17,319 nucleotides of DNA from Betaproteobacteria bacterium (GCA_009922405.1 RFVZ01000021.1:1-17319), one strand, 5' to 3'; positions 1 to 6,363 are shown, counted from the stretch's first letter. Numbers and translations are program-made. The notes: generated by a model from the letters alone, not told the origin.

Positions 1-534
1 ATGCTGCGGCGCAAAGCTGACGATCACTGGAATCTGTAATTCACCGATCAGAAGCGGATGCGCTCGGCCGCGCAGGTCTTCAAGGCGGCTGCCTTCATGG
101 CCAAGCGTTCCAATCGCTTCGCTACCCAAAAAAAGTACCCCGCCGACTTGTCCGGATTCAAGTACCCGCATTGCCTCGAGCGCCCCAGGGCCGCCTGGAT
201 GCTCTGGTTTGGACCATGTGGCACCGATCGCACTAAGCATCGCGTCAAGAAGATGCTCAGCCTGGGCGGGACTGTCGGATTGGGTTTGAGAAAGAAGCAG
301 CCAGCTATCAGGACGGCGTTTCAGGACCTTCTGGGCTTCGTCAGACTGATTTGGCCACTGAAACATGCGCGCAGTCAGGCCTTGATCGAATGCTCCGGTC
401 ATCGCCGCCTGATCAAACTTGGCCGATTGGGCGCCCGTCTCGATTGACTGGCGAACCCAACGTGGACCAATCCCGAGCATCCGCCAGGCGCGTTCTTGCG
501 AGGGTGACCAAGCCCAAGGTGAATCACCCAACAT
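1..534 (-). CDS. Uracil-DNA glycosylase superfamily-like protein, cysteine-free, partial
   Basis: This frame stays open for 178 codons and runs off the left edge. The ATG at 534 overlaps the end of rimI by 11 bases and has a strong ribosome binding site (GGAGGAG, 541-547). Residues 19-29 (MLGIGPRWVRQ) resemble the N-terminal tag of Burkholderiales family-4 uracil-DNA glycosylases. Residues 92-104 (AEHLLDAMLSAIG) match the helix after their motif A, and 133-159 (VLFLGSEA ... LRGRAH) match the region before motif B. Active members of the family have four Fe-S cysteines, a GEAPG motif and a late HPxxLL motif. The visible part has no cysteine, has SQTQS near where GEAPG should be, and shows APQH at the end. 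The CRPP region also seems to be deleted. From this I infer a catalytically altered or inactive member. The tsaB-rimI-glycosylase order is, from memory, common in related genomes, which supports the assignment. Confidence 0.62.
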   Translation of the reverse strand, partial: MLGDSPWAWSPSQERAWRMLGIGPRWVRQSIETGAQSAKFDQAAMTGAFDQGLTARMFQWPNQSDEAQKVLKRRPDSWLLLSQTQSDSPAQAEHLLDAMLSAIGATWSKPEHPGGPGALEAMRVLESGQVGGVLFLGSEAIGTLGHEGSRLEDLRGRAHPLLIGELQIPVIVSFAPQH

Positions 535-1012
535 CACGCTCTCCTCCAAAGGCTTCCACTCGAGACAAATCACGACGCATGACAACGGCGTCTTCTCGTT
601 GACGGTCAGCGGCTGGGTAGTACCCCCGCCGGATCCCAATGCGTTCAAAGCCAGCCCGTTCGTAAAGACTCAGTGCGCCTAAATTGGTTGGCCGAACTTC
701 CAGCACAACGGCTTCAACGCGGCGCACCCTCAGCACCCCCAAGAGATGACTCAGTAGTCTTGAACCAAGGCCCTTTCGTTGATGGCTCGGCTCGATGCTG
801 AAATTCAAAAGATGTGATGCGTCGGGTGCGTGCATCAGGAGCCAATAGGCCAAAATTCTGTCGTCGCGTACGCAGACGCTCGAGTCGTAGTCAGCCTTGA
901 GAGAATCGGCAAAGTTACCGCGAGACCAGGGATGAGGGTAAATCGCAGATTCGATCGCGATCACTTGATCGAGATCCGCCGCAACCATTGGCCTGATCTC
1001 AAATTTGTCCAC
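524..1012 (-). CDS. rimI: RimI, ribosomal protein bS18 alanine N-acetyltransferase
   Basis: A 162-residue GNAT acetyltransferase that transfers acetyl from acetyl-CoA to the N-terminal alanine of ribosomal protein bS18 in the cytoplasm. The acetyl-CoA pyrophosphate loop is visible as QRKGLG (about residues 78-83). It is followed by the RimI-typical LEVRPTN, LYERAGF, YYP and EDA segments. The N-terminal IRPM ... HPWSRGNF region also fits. The start is a GTG at 1012, 14 bases inside the end of tsaB. An internal ATG at 988 would remove the first beta strand, so the GTG is preferred. The gene sits between tsaB and the glycosylase-like gene with overlaps on both sides, which implies translational coupling. 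The family is clear; the acetylation target is assumed from orthology. Confidence 0.9.
   Translation of the reverse strand: MDKFEIRPMVAADLDQVIAIESAIYPHPWSRGNFADSLKADYDSSVCVRDDRILAYWLLMHAPDASHLLNFSIEPSHQRKGLGSRLLSHLLGVLRVRRVEAVVLEVRPTNLGALSLYERAGFERIGIRRGYYPAADRQREDAVVMRRDLSRVEAFGGERDVG
541..547 (-). promoter_or_regulatory. Ribosome binding site of the glycosylase-like gene
   Basis: On the minus strand this reads GGAGGAG, 6 bases before the ATG at 534 and inside the end of rimI. It is close to the ideal Shine-Dalgarno sequence and fixes the start of the partial gene at the left edge. Confidence 0.75.
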
Positions 1013-1763
1013 GCGAGACTCTCAGCGCGCGCTGTTCACCAACGTCAAGTGCAACCTTATTCCGGATATAGATCGGCGCCGCCTCATGGGCTAAAACGGC
1101 AAGGCCTGCATGCCATAGCCTTGTGCCAATCGACGCAATCGCATCGGCTCGAGGCGCAAGGGTGGTTTCTACCCTGCCCCAGAGGTTTGGTTCGGCTGAT
1201 TCAATGAGTTGGGGATAGACACGAAACGCATCGCCTGCAGCCACCCAGTCGGTCGAGGGATCGAGCTCTTGCGCGAAGCTCGCTGATAGCGAGTCGGGGT
1301 CCGCCAGCCAGGGCGCATGGACGGTCTGAACTTCACCCACGGGGCTGACGGCGTAAAGTCCTGCATAGACCTCGCCCATCCGAGCGTCAATGGCAACTGC
1401 AACACGCTGAGTTTGGGCCGCCGCAGCCTGCCAAGCTACCGCCGCCAGGGAATCAACCACCAACAGCGGGCGTTCGAGTGCCCAACCTAACCCTTGGGCG
1501 ACCCCACAGGCGACCCGAAGGCCAGTAAAACCGCCGGGCCCAGCACTGAAAGCCACTGCATCGAGTGCACTGCGCGGAATTTCGTGATCAGCGAGCAGCG
1601 TTTCAACACACGGCAGAATCGCCTCGGCCGCACGCCCGCCAGACGCTTCGCGCCAAACGCAAGCGCCCGCGTAGAGCAGACCGACCGTGCACCGGTCAAT
1701 GGAAACCTCAACTGCAAGAATCGTTGGCGGCGAAACTGGGCCTGGGGTTCGGGCGACGATCAA
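999..1763 (-). CDS. tsaB: TsaB, tRNA t6A37 biosynthesis protein
   Basis: A 254-residue protein of the ASKHA fold that acts as the scaffold partner of TsaD (with TsaE) in forming threonylcarbamoyl-adenosine at position 37 of ANN-decoding tRNAs. The family signature SAGPGGFTGLRV is present at about residues 73-84, followed by a DSLAAVAW segment and AIDARMGEVYAGLY. The usual N-terminal ILALDTS reads ILAVEVS. The first codon is TTG (1763-1761), overlapping the TGA of the upstream gene as TTGA. A good ribosome binding site (AAGGGGG, 1771-1777) lies 7 bases upstream. No ATG or GTG occurs between it and the conserved first strand, so the TTG start is likely real. tsaD and tsaE are not in the window. 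Confidence 0.9.
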   Translation of the reverse strand: MIVARTPGPVSPPTILAVEVSIDRCTVGLLYAGACVWREASGGRAAEAILPCVETLLADHEIPRSALDAVAFSAGPGGFTGLRVACGVAQGLGWALERPLLVVDSLAAVAWQAAAAQTQRVAVAIDARMGEVYAGLYAVSPVGEVQTVHAPWLADPDSLSASFAQELDPSTDWVAAGDAFRVYPQLIESAEPNLWGRVETTLAPRADAIASIGTRLWHAGLAVLAHEAAPIYIRNKVALDVGEQRALRVSRGQI

Positions 1764-2128
1764 CGCTCGGCCCCCTTGCCGGCCGGAACCAATTCGGCGC
1801 CACGCTCCGCGGCAAGCGCTCGCCGTTCGCGTGCAGTCTCTTCCAACAAGTTTCGTAATTCACGCCGTTCTTTGGGTGTTAGTCGTCCCTCATGACCTTC
1901 CCAATTCTGTGGCGCTGGCGGACGCCAAGCCCAGCCCTGAACCGGAGGGGAATTCTCGCGCCACCGCTCCCGCTCCGAGCGCATCACCTCGCGCATCTCA
2001 CGCCGCGTCCTCTCGCGATCTTCACCGTCCTGGGCCGATGGCTGCAAGTTTGGCTGCACCTGCAGTTGCGCCCTGGCCTGACCGCAGAGGCCCAGTGCGA
2101 GAAGCAGTACCGCGAGAGAAGATTTCAT
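1760..2128 (-). CDS. Small secreted Arg/Glu-rich protein of unknown function
   Basis: A 122-residue protein with a clear signal peptide: MKSS, a hydrophobic stretch LAVLLLALGLC, then a probable signal peptidase I site after QARA. A lipoprotein is unlikely, since the only nearby cysteine is followed by GQ and lacks a full lipobox context. The mature part is extremely rich in Arg and Glu (ERTRREMREVMRSERERW) with Pro/Trp-rich segments (GWAWRPPAPQNW). It ends in a helix-prone LTPKERRELRNLLEE region, so it should be a charged, largely helical or disordered periplasmic protein. I recognise no family. It is the first gene of a run with tsaB and rimI, overlapping tsaB as TTGA. It diverges from the response regulator gene across only 43 bp. 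Confidence 0.7.
   Translation of the reverse strand: MKSSLAVLLLALGLCGQARAQLQVQPNLQPSAQDGEDRERTRREMREVMRSERERWRENSPPVQGWAWRPPAPQNWEGHEGRLTPKERRELRNLLEETARERRALAAERGAELVPAGKGAER
1771..1777 (-). promoter_or_regulatory. Ribosome binding site that supports the TTG start of tsaB
   Basis: On the minus strand this reads AAGGGGG, 7 bases before the TTG at 1763. It lies within the last codons of the preceding gene, as expected for translationally coupled genes. Confidence 0.6.
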
Positions 2129-2171
2129 TCCCCAATGATAGTCCCGCTCAAATCAGTACACTTGCCCGACC

Positions 2172-2891
2172 ATGTCAAATCAGCGCTCAAATCGCATCAT
2201 TGTTGTTGACGACGACCCGAAGTTGCGGGAACTGCTTCGTCGGCACCTGAGCGAAAGTGGATTCGAAGTCCTTGTAGCGCCTGACGGCTTGGCACTTGAC
2301 CGCCTCATGCTGCGAGATCGGGTTGACCTGATCGTACTGGACCTGATGTTGCCCGCAGAAGATGGGCTCTCTATCCTTCGTCGACTGCGGGGGGCCGGAG
2401 ACAAGACCCCGATCATCATGCTCACTGCGCGCAGCGAGGATATCGACAGGATCATTGGTCTCGAACTCGGGGCCGACGATTATCTTGGAAAACCATTTAA
2501 CCCGCGCGAGCTACTGGCCCGGATCGCAGCCGTTTTAAGACGGAGGGCAGCCGAACCCATCGCGGGAGCCCCTGAGTCCGGAAACATCCGGTTCGGGCCC
2601 TTCACACTGGATCTGGCATCCCGAAAACTGCACCGAGACGAAGTCGAAATTCCGCTGACGACCGGTGAATATTCACTCCTCAAAGTGTTGCTACGACATC
2701 CGAATCAACCGATGTCGCGCGACAAATTGATGTCTCAGGCCCGTGGGCGAGGATACGAGGCCTTCGATCGCAGCCTTGACGTCCAGGTCTCACGGCTCCG
2801 TAGGCTGCTTGAAACGGACCCCACCCATCCACGTTGGATCCAAACGGTTTGGGGCGTTGGGTATGTGTTTGTCCCCGACGGGCAAGAATGA
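2172..2891 (+). CDS. ompR: OmpR/RisA-type response regulator
   Basis: A 239-residue two-component DNA-binding regulator. The receiver domain (about 8-122) has the acidic pocket D13-D15, phosphoacceptor D57 in LIVLDLMLP, T85 and K107. A C-terminal OmpR/PhoB winged helix (about 140-237) has the typical TTGEYSLLKVLLRHP, RSLDVQVSRLRRLLE and IQTVWGVGYVF segments. The text closely resembles betaproteobacterial OmpR and Bordetella RisA. One oddity is GKPF instead of the usual PKPF around K107. The stop overlaps the kinase start as ATGA, so the two are co-translated. No clear ribosome binding site precedes the ATG. Only 43 bp separate it from the divergent secreted-protein gene, so the two promoters must be compact or overlap. 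The family is certain; the exact orthologue (ompR versus risA) is inferred. Confidence 0.88.
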   Translation: MSNQRSNRIIVVDDDPKLRELLRRHLSESGFEVLVAPDGLALDRLMLRDRVDLIVLDLMLPAEDGLSILRRLRGAGDKTPIIMLTARSEDIDRIIGLELGADDYLGKPFNPRELLARIAAVLRRRAAEPIAGAPESGNIRFGPFTLDLASRKLHRDEVEIPLTTGEYSLLKVLLRHPNQPMSRDKLMSQARGRGYEAFDRSLDVQVSRLRRLLETDPTHPRWIQTVWGVGYVFVPDGQE

Positions 2892-4276
2892 AGATCGTTC
2901 CGTCGAGTCTTTTTGCGCGAACATTTTTTCTCATTGCATTCGTTCTCTGTAGCAGCCTGATTGCATGGATGGGATTCCTGCGGCTGTCGGATCGAACCCC
3001 TCTCGCTCAACAGTTGGCCTGGGAGGTCAACAGCGTTGTCAATTTGACCCGTAACGCACTGGTTGCAGCGCAGCCCGAGCTGCGCCGCCGACTGTTGACA
3101 GATCTTGCGCAAGAGGAAGGCGTTCGGATTTTGCCGGCCGAGGAAACCGATCAAATTGAAACGCCCCCAAACAATGCGTTCCTGCAAGAAGTGGCAGGGC
3201 GCCTGCGCGAACAAATGGGCCCGGGCACTCTGTTGGCGAGCACAGTGAACTCGGAACCAGCCTTCTGGATCCGAACCACGATTGCGGGCGATGCTTATTG
3301 GATTGGAATCAACCCCCACCGAATCGAGCGTCATCCAGAACCGAAATGGGCGGAGTGGATTGCCATTGCCTTGGCTGTATCGCTCTTGATTGCCTTTGGG
3401 TTGAGCCGGTGGCTCAACCAACCGCTCACCCGCCTGGCCACTGCAATCGAGCATATGGCTGCAGGCCGACGTCCAGGCCCGCTGCCAGAGGCGGGCCCCG
3501 GTGAGATCGCACGCTTGAATCGACGGTTCAACCGATTGACCGAACAACTCAGCGCACTCGAAAGCGATCGCAAATTGGCCCTTGCGGGAATCTCACACGA
3601 CCTGCGTACGCCATTAGCCCGACTGCGACTCGAACTTGAACTCACCCCGATGGAGGCCTCAGCCAAAAGTTCCATGGTCGAAGAAATCCAACGCATTGAT
3701 GCGATCGTCAGTCAATTCATTGAATTCGCCAGGGACCCTGACGAACTCACCGGCGCCCCAGTGAATGTCAGCCAGGTCCTTGAATCTATTGCAAGACGCC
3801 ACGGAGCAGCCCGGCAAACGGGGGCCTTGGTTTGGTCCGCTCAGGTTCCGCCTGACTTGATCTGGATCGGAAGAATCATCGACCTGGAACGCATTGTCAG
3901 CAATCTGGTCGATAACGCGTTGATCCATGGGCAATCACCCGACGGCGTTGTCCGCCTCAAAATCACAGCCTCACGTCATCAGGAGCGAGTTGCAATCGTC
4001 TTGCAAGATCAGGGGCAAGGCTTGCCAGCCGACGCGCTCGAGCAGGTGTTGCGGCCATTCGCGCGGATGGATTCCTCGCGAGGTGGCCCGGCGGGTGGCG
4101 CCGGGCTTGGATTGGCAATCGTCGATCGATTGGCACAACGGGCAGGTGGCAGCGTACGGCTATTTTTAACCGCGGAGGGGGGACTGGGAGTGCGAGTAGA
4201 CCTCGCAGATTTCAGTCGATCCCGCAATCGGATAAACGCGGCCAATCCAGACGCCGTGATCGGGAGAATCCATTAG
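2888..4276 (+). CDS. envZ: EnvZ/RisS-type membrane sensor histidine kinase
   Basis: A 462-residue sensor kinase that should phosphorylate the adjacent response regulator. Order of parts: transmembrane helix 1 (about 9-31), a periplasmic sensor region of about 120 residues, transmembrane helix 2 (about 155-173), HAMP domain (about 174-226), then HisKA with H237 in GISHDLRTPLARLRLE. The HATPase_c domain follows, with N box NLVDNALIHG (339-348), G1 DQGQGLP (about 374) and G2 GAGLGLAIV (about 404). I chose the ATG at 2888 because it overlaps the regulator's stop as ATGA and puts a basic residue and a membrane helix right at the N terminus. An in-frame ATG at 2834 would add 18 residues lying inside the regulator gene. 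The sensor region shows no domain I can name, so the stimulus is unknown. Confidence 0.88.
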   Translation: MKIVPSSLFARTFFLIAFVLCSSLIAWMGFLRLSDRTPLAQQLAWEVNSVVNLTRNALVAAQPELRRRLLTDLAQEEGVRILPAEETDQIETPPNNAFLQEVAGRLREQMGPGTLLASTVNSEPAFWIRTTIAGDAYWIGINPHRIERHPEPKWAEWIAIALAVSLLIAFGLSRWLNQPLTRLATAIEHMAAGRRPGPLPEAGPGEIARLNRRFNRLTEQLSALESDRKLALAGISHDLRTPLARLRLELELTPMEASAKSSMVEEIQRIDAIVSQFIEFARDPDELTGAPVNVSQVLESIARRHGAARQTGALVWSAQVPPDLIWIGRIIDLERIVSNLVDNALIHGQSPDGVVRLKITASRHQERVAIVLQDQGQGLPADALEQVLRPFARMDSSRGGPAGGAGLGLAIVDRLAQRAGGSVRLFLTAEGGLGVRVDLADFSRSRNRINAANPDAVIGRIH

Positions 4277-4361
4277 CGTTCGCGGGACATTGATGGCTCA
4301 ATACGTCCAGACCTTTGTGACCGTATGGCCAAGGGTCCAAGAGCCCTTAAACGCTGCATTG

Positions 4362-4377
4362 CAGTACGTTTGTACTG
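4362..4377. promoter_or_regulatory. Perfect inverted repeat upstream of the rubrerythrin gene
   Basis: The sequence reads CAGTAC, spacer GTTT, then GTACTG: a perfect 6-bp dyad that ends 17 bases before the rubrerythrin ATG and just before its ribosome binding site. It could be a repressor operator or a 4-base-loop hairpin controlling translation. It matches no operator I can name with confidence (not a Fur box, not the E. coli LexA box). Confidence 0.4.
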
Positions 4378-4394
4378 AACCACGGAGAACATTC

Positions 4395-4817
4395 ATGCCT
4401 AATTTAGCTGGCACCCATACCCACGACAACCTGAAGGCGGCCTTCGCCGGCGAATCTCAGGCAAACCGCCGTTATTTGTACTTCGCAAACAAAGCTGACG
4501 TCGAAGGCTTCACCGAAGTCGCCGCTCTGTTCCGCTCGACCGCCGAAGGCGAGACCGGCCACGCCCACGGGCACCTCGACTATCTGGCCATCGTCGGCGA
4601 TCCGGCAACGGACCTGCCAATCGGACCAAGCGACGCCAACCTGCGCGCTGCTGTCGCTGGCGAAACGCACGAGTACACCGACATGTACCCAGGCATGGCC
4701 AAGACCGCTCGCGAAGAAGGCTTCGATGAGATCGCCGACTGGTTTGAAACGCTGGCAAAGGCCGAGCGCTCGCATGCAAACAAGTTCCAGAAAGCCCTGG
4801 ACGCTCTGCACGCCTGA
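4395..4817 (+). CDS. Rubrerythrin-family diiron protein without rubredoxin domain
   Basis: A 140-residue four-helix-bundle ferritin-like protein. Rubrerythrins reduce hydrogen peroxide at a diiron site in the cytoplasm. The expected ligands are all visible: E20 in AFAGESQANRRY, E53 and H56 in EGETGH, E90 and E93 in AGETHEY, and E124 and H127 in KAERSH. Classical rubrerythrin has a C-terminal rubredoxin domain with CxxC pairs. Here the protein stops right after the last helix and contains no cysteine, so electrons must come from another protein. The ATG at 4395 is preceded by GGAGA (4384-4388). An upstream in-frame ATG at 4290 would add 35 residues unlike the family. The gene heads a same-strand group with a CCG-domain Fe-S protein and a DUF3501 protein. 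Confidence 0.9.
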   Translation: MPNLAGTHTHDNLKAAFAGESQANRRYLYFANKADVEGFTEVAALFRSTAEGETGHAHGHLDYLAIVGDPATDLPIGPSDANLRAAVAGETHEYTDMYPGMAKTAREEGFDEIADWFETLAKAERSHANKFQKALDALHA

Positions 4818-4833
4818 TCGCTTGATGCCTGTT

Positions 4834-4879
4834 TGATCTTTGGTTGATCCTAAGGTCATCCTTAGGTGATCCCTGGTTG
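4834..4879. repeat. Two imperfect 13-bp direct repeats 33 bp apart
   Basis: TGATCTTTGGTTG (4834-4846) and TGATCCCTGGTTG (4867-4879) differ at two positions. A weaker third copy, TGATCCTAAGGT (4845-4856), lies between them. The 33-bp spacing is about three helical turns, which fits cooperative binding of a regulator to one face of the DNA. Confidence 0.4.
4849..4866 (+). other. Perfect 7-bp stem-loop
   Basis: CCTAAGG (4849-4855), loop TCAT, then CCTTAGG (4860-4866). No run of T follows, so it is not a typical intrinsic terminator. It could protect the rubrerythrin transcript end or act as a protein-binding dyad. Confidence 0.45.
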
Positions 4880-4905
4880 GGGTACTGGTTAGCGTACCAG
4901 TCCCC
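4879..4905 (+). other. Stem-loop with a 10-bp stem and one bulged base
   Basis: GGGG, a bulged T, ACTGGT (4884-4889), loop TAGCGT, then ACCAGT and CCCC (4896-4905). The inner ACTGGT/ACCAGT dyad is perfect. It is G+C rich at the base but is followed by TTCCAG, not a T run, so it resembles an RNA structure or operator more than a terminator. Confidence 0.45.
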
Positions 4906-4979
4906 TTCCAGAACGACCCTGCTTTTAGGGACGTTTCTATTTTCTGAAGCCCCCACCCAGACCCTCTGGAGAGTTTGTC

Positions 4980-6323
4980 ATGTCCGTTCGTGAAGGTTCC
5001 CTCGAAGCGCCGACGCGCCATCCGGTCGCCTGGAAGACCCCGGACTTCTGGAACGAATTGCTTCTGGAAGCTGAACTCGAACGCATTTTTGATATTTGCC
5101 ACGGCTGCCGACGCTGCGTCAGTCTCTGCAATGCATTTCCCACACTTTTCGATCTAATCGACGAGAGCAGCACGGGAGAAATAGACGGCGTGGCCAAAAG
5201 TGACTACGCGAAGGTGGTTGATCAATGCTACTTGTGCGACGTCTGCTACCTGACGAAATGTCCGTATGTGCCGCCTCACCCCTGGAATCTGGATTTCCCG
5301 CACGTCATGTTGCGGGCCAAGGCGGTCCAGTTCAAGAAGGGAACGCCAACCCAGTTTCGTGACGGTGTTCTGTCGTCAACAGACCGCAATGGCAAGCTCG
5401 CTACGATTCCGGTGGTTGTTGAGATTGTCAACAAAGTCAATCACATGCCCGCGTTCCGCAAACAGCTGGAAGATCGCCTCGGCGTCGACGCACAGGCGTG
5501 GGTACCTGAATTTGCAAGAAAGCCGTTCTTGCCGAACGCCAAGACCTCTGCGCCTCATCCAGTTATTGACGGCGCGCGAAGCAAAGGAAAAGTGGCGGTC
5601 TACTCGACCTGCTACATCAATTACAACGAACCAGGAATTGGTCACGATTTGTTGAAGGTTCTGGATCACAACAAGATCCCGTATCAAGTGGTTCAAAAAG
5701 TTGCCTGCTGTGGGATGCCCAAGCTCGAACTGGGCGACCTGGATGCAGTTGAAGAACTCAAGAACAAAAATATCCCGCCATTGGCTGCGCTGGCTCGAGA
5801 TGGGTGGACGATCGTGACGCCGATCCCTTCATGCACCCTCATGTTCAAACAGGAATTGCCACTCTTGTTCCCGGAGGACCAAGACGTCCAGGCGGTAAAA
5901 CAAGCGATGCGTGACCCGTTTGAGTATCTCGTCAGCCGGCAGAAAGACGGACTTCTGAACACCGACTACTCAGTCGAACTGGGTAAGGTTTCCTACCACG
6001 TGGCCTGCCACCTGCGGGTTCAGAACGTTGGCCAAAAAACGCGGGAGCTGCTGGCCTCCGTCCCAGGGACACAGGTTCACACCGTTGAGCGCTGTTCGGG
6101 ACATGCCGGGACTTGGGGTGTCAAAAAGGAATTTCACCAAACCTCGCTGAAGATCGGTCGCCCTGCTTTCCGCCAGCTGACTGAGCACCCCGAGGGGTCG
6201 CCTGACTGGATTGCAAGCGACTGTCAGCTCGCTGGGCGGCACATTGAAGAAGGCCTTGGCGACAAGGCCAAAGACAAAATTGCGCACCCCCTGACCCTGA
6301 TGGCACGTGCATACGGACTCTGA
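4980..6323 (+). CDS. Iron-sulfur protein with two CCG domains (HdrB/GlpC/LutA-like)
   Basis: A 447-residue cytoplasmic redox protein. The N-terminal ferredoxin part has two 4Fe-4S motifs: C40, C43, C46, C50 (CHGCRRCVSLC) and C83, C86, C89, C94 (CYLCDVCYLTKCP). The second motif has one extra residue before its last cysteine. Two cysteine-rich CCG domains follow. The first has C243-C244-G (ACCGMP) plus upstream STC and downstream PSC cysteines. The second reads ERCSGHAGTWG, with Ser373 where the second CCG cysteine would be. In HdrB and relatives these domains bind non-cubane 4Fe-4S clusters or carry catalytic cysteines. The ATG has GGAGAG at 4968-4973. Lying between a rubrerythrin without rubredoxin and a DUF3501 gene, it could supply electrons to the rubrerythrin; that is inference. 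The substrate is unknown. Confidence 0.85.
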   Translation: MSVREGSLEAPTRHPVAWKTPDFWNELLLEAELERIFDICHGCRRCVSLCNAFPTLFDLIDESSTGEIDGVAKSDYAKVVDQCYLCDVCYLTKCPYVPPHPWNLDFPHVMLRAKAVQFKKGTPTQFRDGVLSSTDRNGKLATIPVVVEIVNKVNHMPAFRKQLEDRLGVDAQAWVPEFARKPFLPNAKTSAPHPVIDGARSKGKVAVYSTCYINYNEPGIGHDLLKVLDHNKIPYQVVQKVACCGMPKLELGDLDAVEELKNKNIPPLAALARDGWTIVTPIPSCTLMFKQELPLLFPEDQDVQAVKQAMRDPFEYLVSRQKDGLLNTDYSVELGKVSYHVACHLRVQNVGQKTRELLASVPGTQVHTVERCSGHAGTWGVKKEFHQTSLKIGRPAFRQLTEHPEGSPDWIASDCQLAGRHIEEGLGDKAKDKIAHPLTLMARAYGL

Positions 6324-6363
6324 CCAGCCACAGAATTCATCTCACTTCCCAGGAAAACAAGCC

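Larger units (their letters stand above)
4818..4979. other. Highly structured 162-bp spacer between the rubrerythrin and Fe-S protein genes
   Basis: This is the longest non-coding stretch in the window. It holds a perfect 7-bp stem-loop (4849-4866) and a longer stem-loop with one bulge (4879-4905). A short CCCT/AGGG hairpin (4917-4930) follows, ahead of a T-rich run. Two copies of a 13-bp direct repeat flank the first stem. I see no reading frame in it with a ribosome binding site. It may hold an operator, an attenuator, a processing site or the promoter of the second gene. Confidence 0.5.

Noticed and set aside
2735..3547. Long minus-strand open frame (270 codons) antisense to the response regulator and kinase genes
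   Set aside because: It lies wholly opposite two clear genes, has no family resemblance, is rich in Cys, Gln and Arg in an atypical way, and has no convincing ribosome binding site. It is a shadow of coding sequence on the other strand.
4331..4348. AAGGG ... CCCTT inverted repeat after the kinase gene as a terminator
   Set aside because: The stem has only 5 pairs, the loop is 8 bases and no T run follows, so an intrinsic terminator is not supported.
4290..4394. Upstream extension of the rubrerythrin frame from an ATG at 4290
   Set aside because: The extra 35 residues do not resemble the family. The ATG at 4395 has a good ribosome binding site and gives ferroxidase residue numbers that match classical rubrerythrin.
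4917..4945. CCCT-GCTTTT-AGGG followed by a T-rich stretch as a terminator
   Set aside because: A 4-bp stem is too weak, and the T-rich stretch is interrupted (GTTTCTATTTTC). It is kept only as part of the structured spacer.
4404..5102. Minus-strand open frame (232 codons) opposite rubrerythrin, the spacer and the Fe-S gene start
   Set aside because: It crosses the spacer and two genes on the other strand and shows no domain. The plus-strand genes fully explain the coding signal.
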